Shown here piece by piece: positions 14,235-29,361 of a stretch of DNA of 64,000 nucleotides. Each line of letters opens with the position of its first letter. Position 1 is the first letter of the stretch. The position numbers were made by a program, and so were the translations under genes. Source of the DNA: Acestrorhynchus altus (taxonomy: Eukaryota > Chordata > Actinopteri > Characiformes > Acestrorhynchidae); NCBI GenBank assembly GCA_034509495.1, contig CM067511.1:32071963-32135962 (forward strand). The letters run 5' to 3'. The notes beneath the pieces are model-generated. The model did not search any database and was not told the origin of the DNA. It worked only from the letters and a program-made list of their open reading frames with translations.

Positions 14235-17200
14235 CTGTGAAGGACAGCATAACCACAGACTGTCAGCGTTAATGGAGCAGCAGAAAGAAAACAGAGATTC
14301 TCAGGTTAATGTGAAAATAATTAGGACTGTCAGTCTGTGATGCTGCGACCTGATCGGAGCAGAGTGACCCAAACTGACCGCCGCCTGTAATAAACGAGTG
14401 TTTTTCAGCCTGTTCTGCTCTTCTGTTGAAACGAAAACAGAATCCTGACGTGAAGAAGCCCTCGTTCACCTGCAGGTTTGGACACTTTCGGGTAGTTGCG
14501 CTTTGACGTGACCTTGTGTGGAATGGTTTAATACTGTTGCAGGAACAACTTCTAGTCTGGCAACAGCGTCGTTCAGACCCCAGACAACGTGCCGGGGGAC
14601 ATAAGCACAGAATGGCAACCTGTCTGTGTCCCACAGAACAAATTGCATCCCTCTCGTTAACTTTGCATCATCTTTAAGTGGATCAGAGGGGATGGCATCA
14701 GTCTTTTAACTTTGGGATTTTTGTAGCATAATTTAACAAGTGTTTGCTTTATGGTGCCAGTGTTCAGTGATTTACGCTGTAGCTCAGAGCGGGACACCGT
14801 CTAATTACATTTTACGCCAAATATGGTCCATAAAAAAATCAAAGTAAAATCATTTATAAAAAAGTAATAATAGAAATTTAATCTTCTTACGAACGACATT
14901 CCCACTCCTCCATGCGGAATTCTTTCAGCTCTGTGATGTTCCAGCGTCAGTCTTTGTACAGACGCTCTTACGTTCTCCTCAAACCCCCTCTGATACAATA
15001 AAGATCTCATAGTGGTTTCTATGATGGAGAGATCTCCACACCCTGCTGCAGCAGAGCAGCTCCAAACCATCACACTTCCACCACCATGTTTCACAGCTGC
15101 TATGAGGTTCTTCTGCTCAAATGCTGTCTTTGGTTTGATCCAAACATGTCGTCTGTTACTGTGTCCAAATAATTCAGCTTTGGATTCATCTGTCCAAAGC
15201 ACATTGTTCCAGAAGTCCTGCTCTTTGTCTAAATGTTCTCTGGAGAACTTCAGTTTGGTTCTGGTCTGTTTCTGACAGTAAGCGTTTCCTCCTTAAACAC
15301 CTCCATGAAGATCAAACTGGTTCGGTCTCATTTTGATGGTAGAAGCTGCACTTTGACATCAGCTGTGGTGAGAGCTACCTGTAGGAGCTGTGATGAATTA
15401 TCAGATCTTCTTTACTCATCTTGTGGTTCTGCTCTTGGGCTGAACAACCTGATCTGGTCATGTGTGCAGTTGTTTTAAATGTTCTCCACTTCTTAACGAT
15501 GTTCCGGACAGTGGAACGGCTGATTTCTAATTGTTCTGAGATCTTTCCAAATTCCTTCCCCGACTCATCTGTATCTACAACCTTATTTCTGAAGACCTCA
15601 GAGAGCTCTTTGGATCTGGCCATGATGATCTCACTCACTTCAACAATCAAGAGCAAACTTTTCCTGTTAATTACATTTTATAAATGATGGTTTAAAGACT
15701 TTTATTTGTTCAGTTGTATCACCTCCATCTCTCCGTCTCTCCATCTCTCCGTCTCTCCATCTCTCCATCTCACCATCTCACCTCCAGCAAGTTAGTCTGG
15801 ATCCCTGTTGGTGCAGAAACACAGTGCGGTCACTGAGTGAGCAGTCAGTTTTAAAGTTGAACCCTCACCCAAGCTGGCTCGCGAGTGCTTTGTGAGTGTG
15901 GGTGTATGAGTGTAGGAGTGTGTTTATGTAGGGCTGTTGGCTCAATCACTGCGTGATGAGCAGAGCTTACATTTGCTTTGACATGTAGTTCTGACTGGGT
16001 CACAGGGACCTTTCAACAGCTCTTGATGCGTTTTCGCACATTTCTGTCGAGGTTTTGGTGCAGATCTGTTCCTACCTTTAGAACTTTGTCCTCACCTGTA
16101 CCCAACAACCTTCTGCAACGGCCGTCTCACTTCCGCCGAACAGTGTTCAACAAAATCGATTCAGATCTCAAGAGCGCCTGTATTGTCACTCCAGAGTGCT
16201 TAAATAGTGAATGTGAGGTGAGATGTTTGACCACGGATCACGTAGAACCTTCTCGATTCTTAGATCAGTTGCGTGGACTGGAAATAAAGTTCAACACTGT
16301 TGTTGTCTTCTTATGTCTTCTTTTGAATCCAGGGTGAATTACAGGGTACAATTAGTGCTTTTCTGCCATCGGAACGGGCTGCGTTACGGTTTATGAGCGT
16401 ATTTTTGTGGAACCTGAAAAGTTTGTTCACTGCGAGAACCAAAGTTTACTTGTACAGGATCAAGGAGCAATGACATACCGTTCGTATCGTACCGTGTTCT
16501 TCTACGTCTTTATCGTCCAAAGTTAATCCGTGTGTAACAGATCAGACACTTGCAGGTCATCTATATGCGCTACCATCTTCTCACTTCTGTTTACTGACCC
16601 TGTGCAGCCCCTCTGTTGATGTATTATTCTGTGATGTGTCCTCGGTTCCAGTAAGACTCGTGTAAATGCAGGAAGGTTCGTATAAGCCCAAATGGAACCA
16701 GTTCAAGATCCAGAGTTCTTCATGGTGCAAAAGCACCTTGAGAGGATTGAGAACATTGTGAACCAGACCCTCTTCAGTGCAGGACTCCATCCATGTCCAA
16801 GTTGTTTCTGCTTGATAGGGCTCAGATGTCTTGTGGGAATGAAGACTAGAGGCTGCTTTTGTCCAAACCGTCTTAAAAACATCAAACCGCAAAATGTCTC
16901 TTCATGTAATCAGACGTAAATGAGAAGCTTCAGAGACGTTTAGATCCGTGACTGTGTACGGAAGCTGTTTTCTGTCTTTGTGTGGTGTTTTTTGGGTTTT
17001 AAAGCTCTTTTGGGGGTTTGTCGAAAGTCTTTTTTCTCCAGTGTCTCTGATGGACTGTGGTAAATCTTGGACGAGGAGCTTCAGTGCGAGACGTCCTCTC
17101 AGCTGTTACGTAAAGTTTCACAGCTCTGTAGGGGAGCGTTCTGCAGAGACTCATGTGTTGCTTCTGTGGTGGTGTTTTTCTCACCTCTCTGGTCTTCTTG

Positions 17201-20200
17201 GACGTCTCGAGTGAAATGTTGTGTCGCTATGTCTATCAGACTGCCTTGGTGTCACAATTGGTTTGTCTTCAGAGGGGAAGCGAGAGCCGCCTGTCCCTTC
17301 CTTTATCTGTTGTTTAGGACCTATCAGAGCAGCTGAGGCTGGTGTGTCTGGATGCACATCTGAAGCAGCCATACATGGATATGTTACAACGTAAGAACAT
17401 CATATTTCATACGTTTACGTCTGTACCACCACCACTGCCACCAGTACTGCTGCTTCTACTACTACCATTACTGCTACTGGTACAACCACCACCACCACTA
17501 CTGCCACCAGTACTGCTGCTTCTACCATTACTGCTACTGGTACAACCACCACCACCACAACTACTGCCACCAGTACTGCTGCTTCTACTACTACCATTAC
17601 TGCTACTGGTACAACCACCACTGCTGCTACTACTATTACTACTACTACTGCCACCAGTACTGCTGCTTCTACCATTACTGGTACAACCACCACCACCACT
17701 ACTACTGCCACCAGTACTGCTGCTTCTACTAATACCATTACTGCTACTGGTACAACCACCACTGCTGCTACTACTATTACTACTACTACTGCCACCAGTA
17801 CTGCTGCTTCTACCATTACTGCTACTGGTACAACCACCACCACCACTACTGCCACCAGTACTGCTGCTTCTACCATTACTGCTACTGGTACAACCACCAC
17901 CACCACTACTACTGCCACCAGTACTGCTGCTTCTACTACTACCATTACTGCTACTGGTACAGCCACCACTGCTGCTACTACTACTACTACTACTACTACT
18001 ACTGCCACCAGTACTGCTGCTTCTACCATTACTGCTACTGGTACAGCCACCACTGCTACTACTACTACTACTAATACTACTACTACTGCCACCAGTACTG
18101 CTGCTTCTACTACTACCATTACTGCTACTGGTACAACCACCACTGCTGCTACTACTACTACTACTACTACTACTGCTACCAGTACTGCTGCTTCTACTAC
18201 CATTACTGCTACTGGTACAACCACCACTACTATTGCCACCAGTACTACAGATTCTACTATCACTACTGCTACCAGTACTGTTGCTTCAGCCACTTTCTCT
18301 TTCACCACTAACAACCTATTCTACTACTTCTGTTTCAACTTCTTCTGCTTTAAAGGCAAATGTATGGCATCTAGCAGAGGTTACAAGGTTACTCCTATTA
18401 CAGAGGAGGCTCAGAGTGGTGTTAGGAGTCTGACCCAAGGACTCTTATTGGTGTAACACTGCACAGTTGCCCAGACTGGGAATTGAACCCAGGTTGTTTC
18501 ATATCCCTGATGAAGGATGACCTACTTTTAACAGAGCAGTGCAGACTTGGTTCCACTGGCCTTCATGTTTTATGACCTTGTGCAGATGGTAATTCAGATT
18601 TCGTTCTGTTGACCTCCACTGAATAGAGCTGAGACCTCCCTCTACATGAGGTAATGTATATTTAGTCCAAATGACCTCTGTTTCATAAAGCTGCTTGGGT
18701 CACCTCTGTCCACGTGGTGACAGATGTAGAGTCCAAATGACCTCTATTCTGAATGAATGGCTTTATTCACATATACTTACACTGGAATTTACTCACACTG
18801 TGTACGTTTTTCCCATTTTTTCCATTTTATGAATTGAATTTAGTGACCTTCGTTGCCTCAATTCCATAGATTAATTTCAGTGACCGTATCATTCATGAGA
18901 GAATTCAGATTGAGACTCAATCATGTCCATTCCATTGCTGTCCATTGAATAGATTCCAGTTTTAGGTTTAGTTTTCTATACATGACCTCGATATACCTGA
19001 AGCAGTGCATTTTTAGCCCTGGTCACCTCGATTTCCTAGTACATTAGGCAACGCATACCAAGTAGTGGTCAACTTGGCTGATATTTAGAGCAGGGGTACA
19101 GATGACCGAAATATAATGCAGATATTGTTGTGTTTTGTTTTTCTTTATTTGCTTTTTTGCAACTTAAAATAAATAAAATAAAGTTGAGTTAATGATAAAT
19201 AAGATACAACATAATTTTTGTGTAAAAGTTGAGCTTTGAAAGCAAAAAATAAAGACTTTCCGTGGTTCTCAGGAAATGTTTTATGCCATCCACTGATGTC
19301 TGCATGTAGAATGGTGACATGAACACAAGGGGGAGCTCCAACATCGCTCCACGGCAGCCCGACTGACGGGGCTTCCCTCGGCTCTCCCGTTAGCATTTTT
19401 AGATAATCTGCGTCTTGAGTGGAGGCTTTGTCAGACGCCGATGATCTCAAAATCTGATTCGGACGACTTCTATTTAGTCCCAGTGACCGCCATTCCAGTC
19501 GTTTACCCCTCGAGCTTGTTTATACTTCAGACCGAATAAGTTCTCCTCCGTACCTTCAGATTTTATGATCTATTTTTTATTAATTGTTCTCATCTACTGT
19601 TCTACGATGGGAATGTAGCCATGCAGGTTTTGTTTCGTTGACGTCCAAACATCACCCAAGAGCTCCATTTGTAAACGATGCCGATTTCTGTCCGCCTGGC
19701 TGATCCTGTGTGTGTTCGTATGTCCTCAGGTCGTGTCTGCAGTTGATCTCTGATTGTCCTCCTCCAATCCAAGAAGAACTCGACCTCATCAGTGCCCTCT
19801 CCCGACTGGAACACTTCGGTGTTAAAGTCCTGCCTTTACAAGGTGAGCGTCCACAAACTTTAGTCTCTCTCTCCCCCGCGAGCTCTGTTTGTTCTGGATT
19901 ATTTCATTTGCGCTGTTTAAAGGAAGGGTCACTAGTGCAAGTTCTAAGGAAGCTCTCCTCCCTGAAGCTAGAGGAGCCTGCAATGAAAGTTTGATCAAGT
20001 TTGAAGTAGAGAAGCGGGGCTAGAAGTACACTTTGTTGAATTTTCAGAGGAGGGATCGTCATGTAAATGACTGTGTGTTTGGTAATTGGTGTAATTTTAC
20101 GTGTGAGGGTGTGTTAATGTTAGTCTCTTTGAACAAAGGGTGCGTTGGGGTCAGCGTGGCTGATGTTTCAGTTCTGTGCTGTTATTGTGGGACGCAGGAG

Positions 20201-20783
20201 AACCCAAAGTAAATGTATGGAAATTGGAATAGTGGCCAGGAAGACATGTCTCGCTCGCACATCTCACTCGCCATCTCAGGAAATGTCCTCTTGTACTGTT
20301 CTCTTTCTCTCTCTCTCACTCTCTCTCTCTCCATATATATATATATATAATCACAGATTATAGTCTCCTCCTTTCACCCTGATCTTCAATGATCAGGACC
20401 ACCACAGAGCAGATATTATGTGGGTGGTGGGTCATTCTCAGCACTGCAGTCACACTGACATGGTGGTGGTGTGTTAGTGTGTGTTGTGCTGGTACGAGTG
20501 GATCAGACACAGCAGTGCTGCTGGAGTGTTTAAACCCCTCAGTGTCACTGCTGGAGGTTTCACTGCTTGAGAACAGTCCACCAACCAGAAACGTCCAGCC
20601 AACAGCATCCTGTGAGCACTGATTAGAGGACGACCAACACAAACTGTGCAGAAACAGATGAGCTTCTACCCTGACTTTACATCTACAAGGTGGAGACACA
20701 CGGTAGGAGTGTCTAATAGAGTGGACAGTGAGTGGACACAGTGTTGAAGCACTCCAGCAGCTCTGCTGTCTCTGATCCACTCA

Positions 20784-20830
<47 letters not shown>

Positions 20831-23800
20831 GCTCTGTGTATCAGCTCATCTGTCGAGCCTCTTCCACCCATTTCGTGCACTCTCACACTCGTCTTTTTGC
20901 ACCATTAGCCTTTATTGATTACATTCCTTTGGAAAGTTAACAGAGAGACGCTTCTGTGGGAGTTTAGAGAGAAAGACTGGAGGGTTTATGTCTCCACTGA
21001 AGACCAGCCTAAATGCTCCGATAAAGCCAGTAAAACCATGTTCCTAAGCTCTGCTCAACTCGACTTTGGCCTGTAATGGCTCCACTGCAGTCGGGGAAGT
21101 GTTTTTTCCCACTTATTTTTTCCCCTGAAATCTGTGTAGATCCTCGTGTGGCTTCCTGCGAGAAAACCACGTCTTTTGTTTGTTTTCCATCGTCTGTTCG
21201 TCCTTTAGAAAGAAGAGTGTTGTTTGGTTCTGTGCTGTTTAGACTGATTTATGTAAATGACTGCTGTTCTGTGTTAATCATAAAGTAGTTTGGACGGAGT
21301 CGAGAGTTCAGACTGGAAAAGCTCACGTTAAGTTGGGTAAAAAAGACCCTTCAGTCACTCTTTAAGGATGTCAAGACCTTAAAGCGAATGGACAATAACA
21401 CGGGAATGTGATCCATAATCATTCATCCCTGATAATCATAACAAACTGAATTCAATCCCAGTTTAAAAACCAAAGGAGGTTCCAGTGCATGTTTACTGAT
21501 CAACCTGCATACAGACTCTGACTGATCAGAGAGAAGGGGCGGGGCTGACGATCAACCTGCACACAGACTCTGACTGATCAGAGAGAGGGGACGGGGCTGA
21601 CGATCAACCTGCATACAGACTCTGACTGATCAGAGAGAGGGGGCGGGGCTGACGATCAACCTGCATACAGACTCTGACTGATCAGAGAGAGGGGGCGGGG
21701 CTGACGTTCAACCTGCATACAGACTCTGACTGATCAGAGAGAGGGGGCGGGGCTGATGCTCAACCTGCATACAGACTCTGACTGATCAGAGAGAGGGGGG
21801 CGGGGCTGATGTTCAACCTGCAGGAATTAACAGGAATTCCGAGATATAAAGATCCACATATTTACAGTTACATCTCAGATCAAATGTAAGTAGCCGATGT
21901 CTCCTTTGTCTCCTATAAACATTTTCTAATTGCATGGTGAATAAAAGTGCATCAGACTTCGAAAGTTCCTTCAAAGTTCAGCTAGGGTTCTAAAGGTTCA
22001 GTCCGATCCTTTGCTTTTACTGCTGCACCGCTGTCCACAAATGGACATTGTTCATGCTTCAGTGAGGAGCACTTTCAGAACAAAACCAAGCAGTTTAATG
22101 TGGAACTGTGAAATCTCGCAGAATCTGCGGTTCTAGTGTTTAATTACCAGTTTGAGAAAGACACTTTCCTCCAGGGCATGTCCATGTAAAATGTGAGGAT
22201 ACAGGAGAAATGGACTAATGTCACGTCTTTCACACTTGAATTACAGCTGATTTAAAGCGGAACTATCACGGAAATTGTGCCTCATTTGTAGTTTGCAGCC
22301 GTTCTGTCTCTCCATTACGCATCTCCGATGGGAGGGTTCTGTCTCTCTGCCCTGTGCCTGGATATATCTGTCCTATTTCCCTCCTTCTGAACGGGAAAAA
22401 TTGAAGCTATTTCTGTCCCCTATTCTGCAGCCCCGTCATGGAAGACCCCGGAAGCGATGGAGACGGGATTAAAGCTGAGATTAAATCAATGAAGCAAATA
22501 CCTGAGCAGACTCGCACATATTACTGTATACATACGATATATATATGATTATATATGGTCACTCAATGTCCATTTTATCAGGACCCCACAGGACCACCAC
22601 CAGTGGTGGGTCATTCTCAGCACTGCAGTCACACTGACATGATGGTGGTGTGTTAGTCTGTGTTGTGCTGGTACTAGTGGATCAGACGCAGCAGTGCTGC
22701 TGGAGTGTTTAAACACTGTGTCCACTCCCTGTCCACTCTATTAGACACTCCTACCGAGTGTCTCCACCTTGTAGATGTAAAGTCAGAGACAGAAGCTCAT
22801 CTGTTTCTGCACAGTTTGTGTTGGTCGTCCTCTAGTCCTTCATCAGTGCTCACAGGACGCTGACCACAGGACGCTGCCGGCTGGACGTTTCTGGTTGGTG
22901 GACGGTTCTCGGTCCAGCAGTGACACTGAGGGGTTTAAGCACTCCAGCAGCACTGCTGTGTCTGATCACACACTAACACACCACCACCATGTTACTGCTG
23001 ATATTGAGAATGAGTCACAGTATCAAAATAAGAAAGAAGGGGTTTGTTGGTTTATAATCTGTTTACTCATTTTTCGATTGTTCTAGAACAAAATGGGCTT
23101 TACGTTGTTAACAGCATTGAGTCCAAACTTCAGAGCCCTCCAGGGTGAGACACTCGCAAGGTCGACTTAGTGGAGCTGTGGTAAGTGTGTTTGGCAGGCG
23201 CAGACGGTGGCGAGACAGAGCCAGTGAGTCTCAGGTGTGGCTCCTGCTGTGTCTCCTTCAGGATCTAATTTTCTCTGGTCCAGGCAGGGCAGGGCACGCA
23301 GCGGCAGTCCTGATCCGACTGTTCAATATTTCAACGCAAAAATCACTCAAGCATCAGGAGACACCCCACATGGCCGCCCAATTACCACACATCACTCTAC
23401 TATCACTCAATACTCCTCAGTGCTTCAGTGGAGGACCAGGCCTGACCCCAGTCTGTCCCTGCATGTGCTTTATGGGCAGATGTAAGCTTTTGTTTTTGGA
23501 TCTTAAAGGAGAAATAAAAGTTTTTATGAAGAAAGTTTCAGTGTTTTTGGTGGAAATTCTCAGAAGACCGTATGTTGACTGACTCGTATCTCATCGTTGG
23601 ACACTGTTTTGCAGCACATGGGGATCTAGTATGTGGTCTGACGTCTTCAGAAACAAGTCTTCAATTCTAACCTTTGGTCTAAATTCCTTGGTCATTTCTA
23701 TTTATGTTATTAAAATAACACATTGATATTTCTCTATAAATGAGGGAAGACATGTCTAGACATGACTTGGAGTCTCAAGATTTGAGTCAGATCTCGCCAG

Positions 23801-26536
23801 ATTCACTCAAGACTGATCTTTGACTTGCACCTCATAGACGACCCTGACCTGGACAGTAGAGACTCACGATTCAACTCTGACTCGCACTTGAGCTGCATCT
23901 GACTCAAACCACAAACACCTGCGACTCACTTCAAGGGCTAAAGACACGACTTGGACTCTAACCTCAAACATCTGAGGTGCATCTCAGGCTCAAATCTCGA
24001 TTTGGAGTCGAACCATAAACATTGAGATGCTCCTCAGGTGCTGTAGCTTCAACTTGGACACTGGAGATGCAACTCAAGAGCCCAAAACCCAGCGTAACCC
24101 AGCTCAAGACCCGTTTTGGATTCGAGCAGCAAACATTTGAGATGCATCTCGGGCTCAAGTCTCGACTTGGACTTGCACCCGAAACACTTGAGATGCAACT
24201 CAAGGGCTCAGATCTTGACTTGGACTCGGACCCGGACCACAAACGCTTGAGATGCATCTCGGGCTCAAGACAGTTGAGAGCCTGGAGACTCGTATTTGCA
24301 CCAGAAAACACTCGACACTGATTTGCACCTCAGGCGTGAACTGAAACGTGTTCCTCAGACATTAATTTCTCCAAGTTGAGCCTCAGATACTTGAGACTCA
24401 TGCAAAGTGACATGAACATCTGGTTTGATTAACCGACTCAGGCGTGTTAAAGTATAGTAGATGATTAGAATCTGCTTGTTTTAAGGATAACCTTTTGTTC
24501 TCTCTCTCTCTCTCTCTCTCTCTCTCCCCCCATCTTCCCCAGTTCGTCTACGTGATGATTGCCTCTCGCTGATCAAGGAGTGTATCTCACAGTGTCCAAC
24601 AGCCTACAAACAATCCACTCTGCTGCTGGAACTGGCCAGGCTGCTGCGAGTGGCAGGTAACATCCGTCAGAGCACAGCAATAATGCATTTAGCTTTCTTT
24701 CTTTAATCCGTTACTCGGACTATTGATGAGGGAAAATGCTTTCATCTTGGCCATCGGTGACCTTCAGCTGCAGTCGCGCAAACTGTCTGCGCCCTTTTCA
24801 TAGTTAATTCCACTCCGATAGTGTAGCTGTCAGAAGCAATACCGTGGTGAAGTCGAAGAGTGCTGCCACAAGCCGTCCCCAGGCAGATTCAGCACGCTAG
24901 GCAGGTACACACGACTCGATGTGAACCGATGCTGATGCAGGTAGCGTGAGTTACTCTTGATGCAGTGCTGTAGTTTCAGCATCTGTGAAACCCTGGCTTG
25001 TCACTGGTTTGCTGTAAGGTGATGGTCCTGGAATTCGGAATTTTACTCTCATTTTAATAATAATTCACTATTTTGTCGTCTCCACCGTGTTCTGATCCTC
25101 ACTGTACTGTACTGAGTGATGTTCTCAGTGTGGATCGGGTCAGTGTCCTGATCCTCACTGTACTGGACTGAGTGATGTTCAATGTGGATCAGGTCAGTGT
25201 TCTGATCCTCACTGTACTGGACTGAGTGATGTTCTCAGTGTGGATCGGGTCAGTGTTCTGATCCTCACTGTACTGGACTGAGTGAGATTAGTGTTCTGAC
25301 AAATAAGACAAAGAAGCAATGCTTTCTTTTGAAGACTGCTGGGTTCTAAGGGTCATACTCAGTCAGTGTTACCTTGGTTCTGATAGAGTTGAGGATTGAG
25401 ACAGATCCCTCTGGTGTGGACGATGGGAAAAAAAGGACAGGTCCAATTTCGTGAAGCAGAAGGACAAGGGTTCATGTGAAGTGCACTTCATCTTATTTAC
25501 CAGATATTTAGTAATAAATTTGAGTCCGTCTGTTGTGGAATTAAATTAAATTCAGAGTGGCATATGGGTTGAGGGATATATCGATATTTATATCTATATC
25601 GGGATATGAACAGAAAGGGATACGGGCTGAGCGATATATCGATATTTATATCTATATCAGGATATAAACAGAGCGGGATTTGTTCCACCTTTACCATCTG
25701 ATTGAGTGGAACCTTGGAACGGCTGCATCTCTTTCCTTCACATTTATTAGTTGACCTTTGCAGGGACACGTCAACCTGTCAGATGTTCTGAAATGACAGA
25801 TTTCAGAAGTGTCTCTGCGAGTTATTGGAAACTCTCGTCCCCCTGAACTGTGTGTGATTTAATTTGCGGGATGTTTCCCGAACTTTTGAAGACAATCATG
25901 GGAAGAAAGGCTGCAGCACGGGCGTCACGCTGCGTCGACCCGGGTTCCTGTCTGACGTCCATCAGGTCTTTGATCAGCGATACACCGTTGCGTGAAAAAC
26001 GGCCCCATCGGTGTTTTGATCAGACGATATCTTGATTAATTCATTTGCTTACTTTGGACAGAGATCAAAGCATCTCCAAAGAAAGTGCTGCTGTTGATGC
26101 AACGGAGGAAAAATCCACCGAGCATCTCAGCCGTCATCCCAGACGTTATGGAGGGGAAAGAGTAAATGTCTCCCAGGACTTTATTTTATTGCCAAACAAA
26201 TTAATATTTTCTCTCGTCTCGTCTCGTCGGGCGATTTCCGAAGCGTTCTTTCGTGGTGTTTTGATTCGGGCAGATGCCTTCTTCTTTATTTCTTTTGGTG
26301 AAGGATAGAAAACACCACATCAGCTGTCTCTGATTTTATGTGTGTATTAGTTTGCGGCAGATTGACTTGCCGGTCCATTATGTCGGGAAAAGCTTTTGAA
26401 GGGAATCAATTTTTCAGGCCGGTCCTCTACTGCTCGAGAACGGGTGTCGTGATTGTAACCTGATGAGCCTGCTGACGCCATTATTTTGTGTGTGTGTGTG
26501 TGTGTGTTTGTGTGTGTGTGTTTGTGTGTGTGTGTT

Positions 26537-26599
<63 letters not shown>

Positions 26600-29104
26600 A
26601 GGTGACGATGAGGCCCGGCGGAAGGGTCAGGTCCTAACTCTTCTGGCTGAACAGGCTCTGCAGTTTCATGACTACAAAGCCTCCTACATCCACTGCCAGG
26701 ACCTGATGGCTGCAGGTAAGACACAGTAAAGCCGGACATCAGTAAGCTGGAGGTCTTTCCCTTTTCAGATCCTCCACAGACCAGCCATGACCAGCGTTCA
26801 GGATTCCTCCTTCTACTTCAGGTGTTTGGGAAACAGTGTCTGCAGTCACTTTCACTCTGATCTTCAGTGATCAGGACCCCACAGGACCACCACAGAGCAG
26901 ATATGATGTGGGTGGTGGGTCATTCTCAGCACTGCAGTCACACTGACATGGTGGTGGTGTGTTAGTGTGTGTTGCTGGTACGAGTGGATCAGACACAGCA
27001 GTGCTGCTGGAGTGTTTAAACCCCTCAGTGTCACTGCTGGACCGAGAACAGTCCACCAACCTGAAATGTCCAGCCGGCAGCATCCTGTGAGCACTGATGA
27101 AGGACTAGAGGACGACCAACACAAACTTTGCAGAAACAGATGAGCTTCTGTCTCTGACTTTACATCTACAAGGTGGAGACACTCGGTAGGAGTGTCTAAT
27201 AGAGTGGACAGTGAGTGGACACTACTGTATCGGCTCCATACACTAACACCACCACCGTGTCAGTGTGACTGCAGTGCTGAGAATGACCCACCACCCACAT
27301 AATATCTGCTCTGTGGTGGTCCTGTGGGGTCCTGATCACTGAAGATCAGGCTGAAAGGAGGAGAATAAAGTCTGCAGAGAAACAGATGAACTAGAGTCTG
27401 TGATTGATGCTCAGAGGAGATGATGGAATGTCTGCGAAGTGTGGAAACAAGGCAAGCTTATCTTCATCAGCTACATTTTTGGTAAAAGTACGTAAACTTT
27501 AGGGACCAAACTTTTCCTTTAACCTGCTTGAAGGTGATTGGATGGATGCATTAGATGGATGTCTCTGGTTTGGGCCCTCTGGGGTGTTATATCAGTCAGC
27601 ACAGAAGAAAAAGAAGATCGGTATGATTAAGCTGAAAGGTCAATAGCCCCAGTTCTTCTTCTGAAACAGTCCTTTATGTGACCCTGTGGGCAGAAGTTTT
27701 GAACATTACTTATAACTCCATGCGTAATAAAAAAGCCAGAACCCTAAAGCTCTCGGTTAGTGGAGGTGAATTAGACCCAGTCACTCTATATGACTTTTTA
27801 ATTAGTCTTAATGACGATCCTGTAGCTACTGGTTTGATGGTGGTGCTCTGTGGTGGAAATGATACCTTGACGAGAGAAGATCTCAGATCTATTTACAGTC
27901 ACATGAACAAGTTTTGTAACTTTAACATATTTAAACATCTGGACGTCTGATCTTCGTCTGAACTCTTAAAATTCATTTATAAAATTTACTTATAGAATAT
28001 ATATTATATCTTCTACCGTCTCTGACATCAACTGAAGAACGACGTTCCCACTCCTCCACGCAGAATTCTTTCAGCTCTGTGATGTTCCAGCGTCAGTCTT
28101 TGTACAGACGCTCTTACGTTCTCCTCAAACCCCCTCTGATACAATAAAGATCTCATAGTGGTTTCTATGATGGAGAGATCTCCACACCCTGCTGCAGCAG
28201 AGCAGCTCCAAACCATCACACTTCCACCACCATGTTTCACAGCTGCTATGAGGTTCCTACCATGTCTTCTGTTACTGTGTCCAAATAATTCAACTTTGGA
28301 TTCATCTGTCCAAAGCACATTGTTCCAGAAGTCCTGCTCTTTGTCTAGATGTTCTCTGGAGAACTTTATGCTGGTCCTGATGTTTTTTGACAGTAAGGGT
28401 TTCCTCCTTAAACACTTCCATGAAGATCAAACTGGTTCGGTCTCTTTCTGATGGTAGAAGCTGCACTTCGACATCAGCTGTGGTGAGAGCTATCTGTAGG
28501 TCCATGATGATTATTGGATCTTCTTTACTCATCTTGTTCTGCTCTTGGGCTGAACTTGCTAGAACAACCTGATCTGGTCATGTGGGCAGTTGTTCTAAAT
28601 GTTCTCCACCTGTAAATGATGTTCCGGACAGTGGAACGGCTGATTTCTAATTGTTTGAGATCTTTTTAGATCCCTTCTCAGACTCATCTACATCCACAGC
28701 CTTTTTCTGAAGGCCTCAGAGAGCTCTTTGGATCTGGCCATGGTGGATCCCACTCACTTCAACAATCAAGAGCAAACCAAACTAATGTCTGAGGTTTAAA
28801 TTAGGCAGGCCAAAGTGCTGAAAAAGCTGCATTAAAATAATTAAATTTTAATTTTAGTTATTTGCTGTGTAAGGGATTGTTTACTGGGCCTTATTTATTT
28901 GTTTATTTATTTATTTACGTATTTAAATGTCCTGCAGCCCCGTCGTCTTTCATGTCCTCCCAAATAAATCAGATCTCTCTAATTATCATTACGACTGTCC
29001 GTGTTTGAGTCGGTGTCTCTGGAATCAGATCGGAGGAGGAGATGGATGTTTGTATATGTCTCTGTGTGTCTCCCGTAGTAGCTGGGCATCAGTGGGAAGC
29101 TGAT

Positions 29105-29184
<80 letters not shown>

Positions 29185-29327
29185 AGCAGTGGGTAGATTA
29201 GTGCAGGGTTGCGAACAGAGAAAGTGCTAATCTCTGATTGCTATCGGCAGCAGTCTCTGAGTCCCAATAATGACACAGTGGAAAATAGGTTAGCCTTTCT
29301 ACTGCTGCAGTTCCTAATTACTCTTAC

Positions 29328-29361
<34 letters not shown>

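Noticed and set aside
17342..18433. A 363-codon open frame, the second-longest on the + strand
   Set aside because: It coincides with the trinucleotide array; the period of three keeps all frames open.
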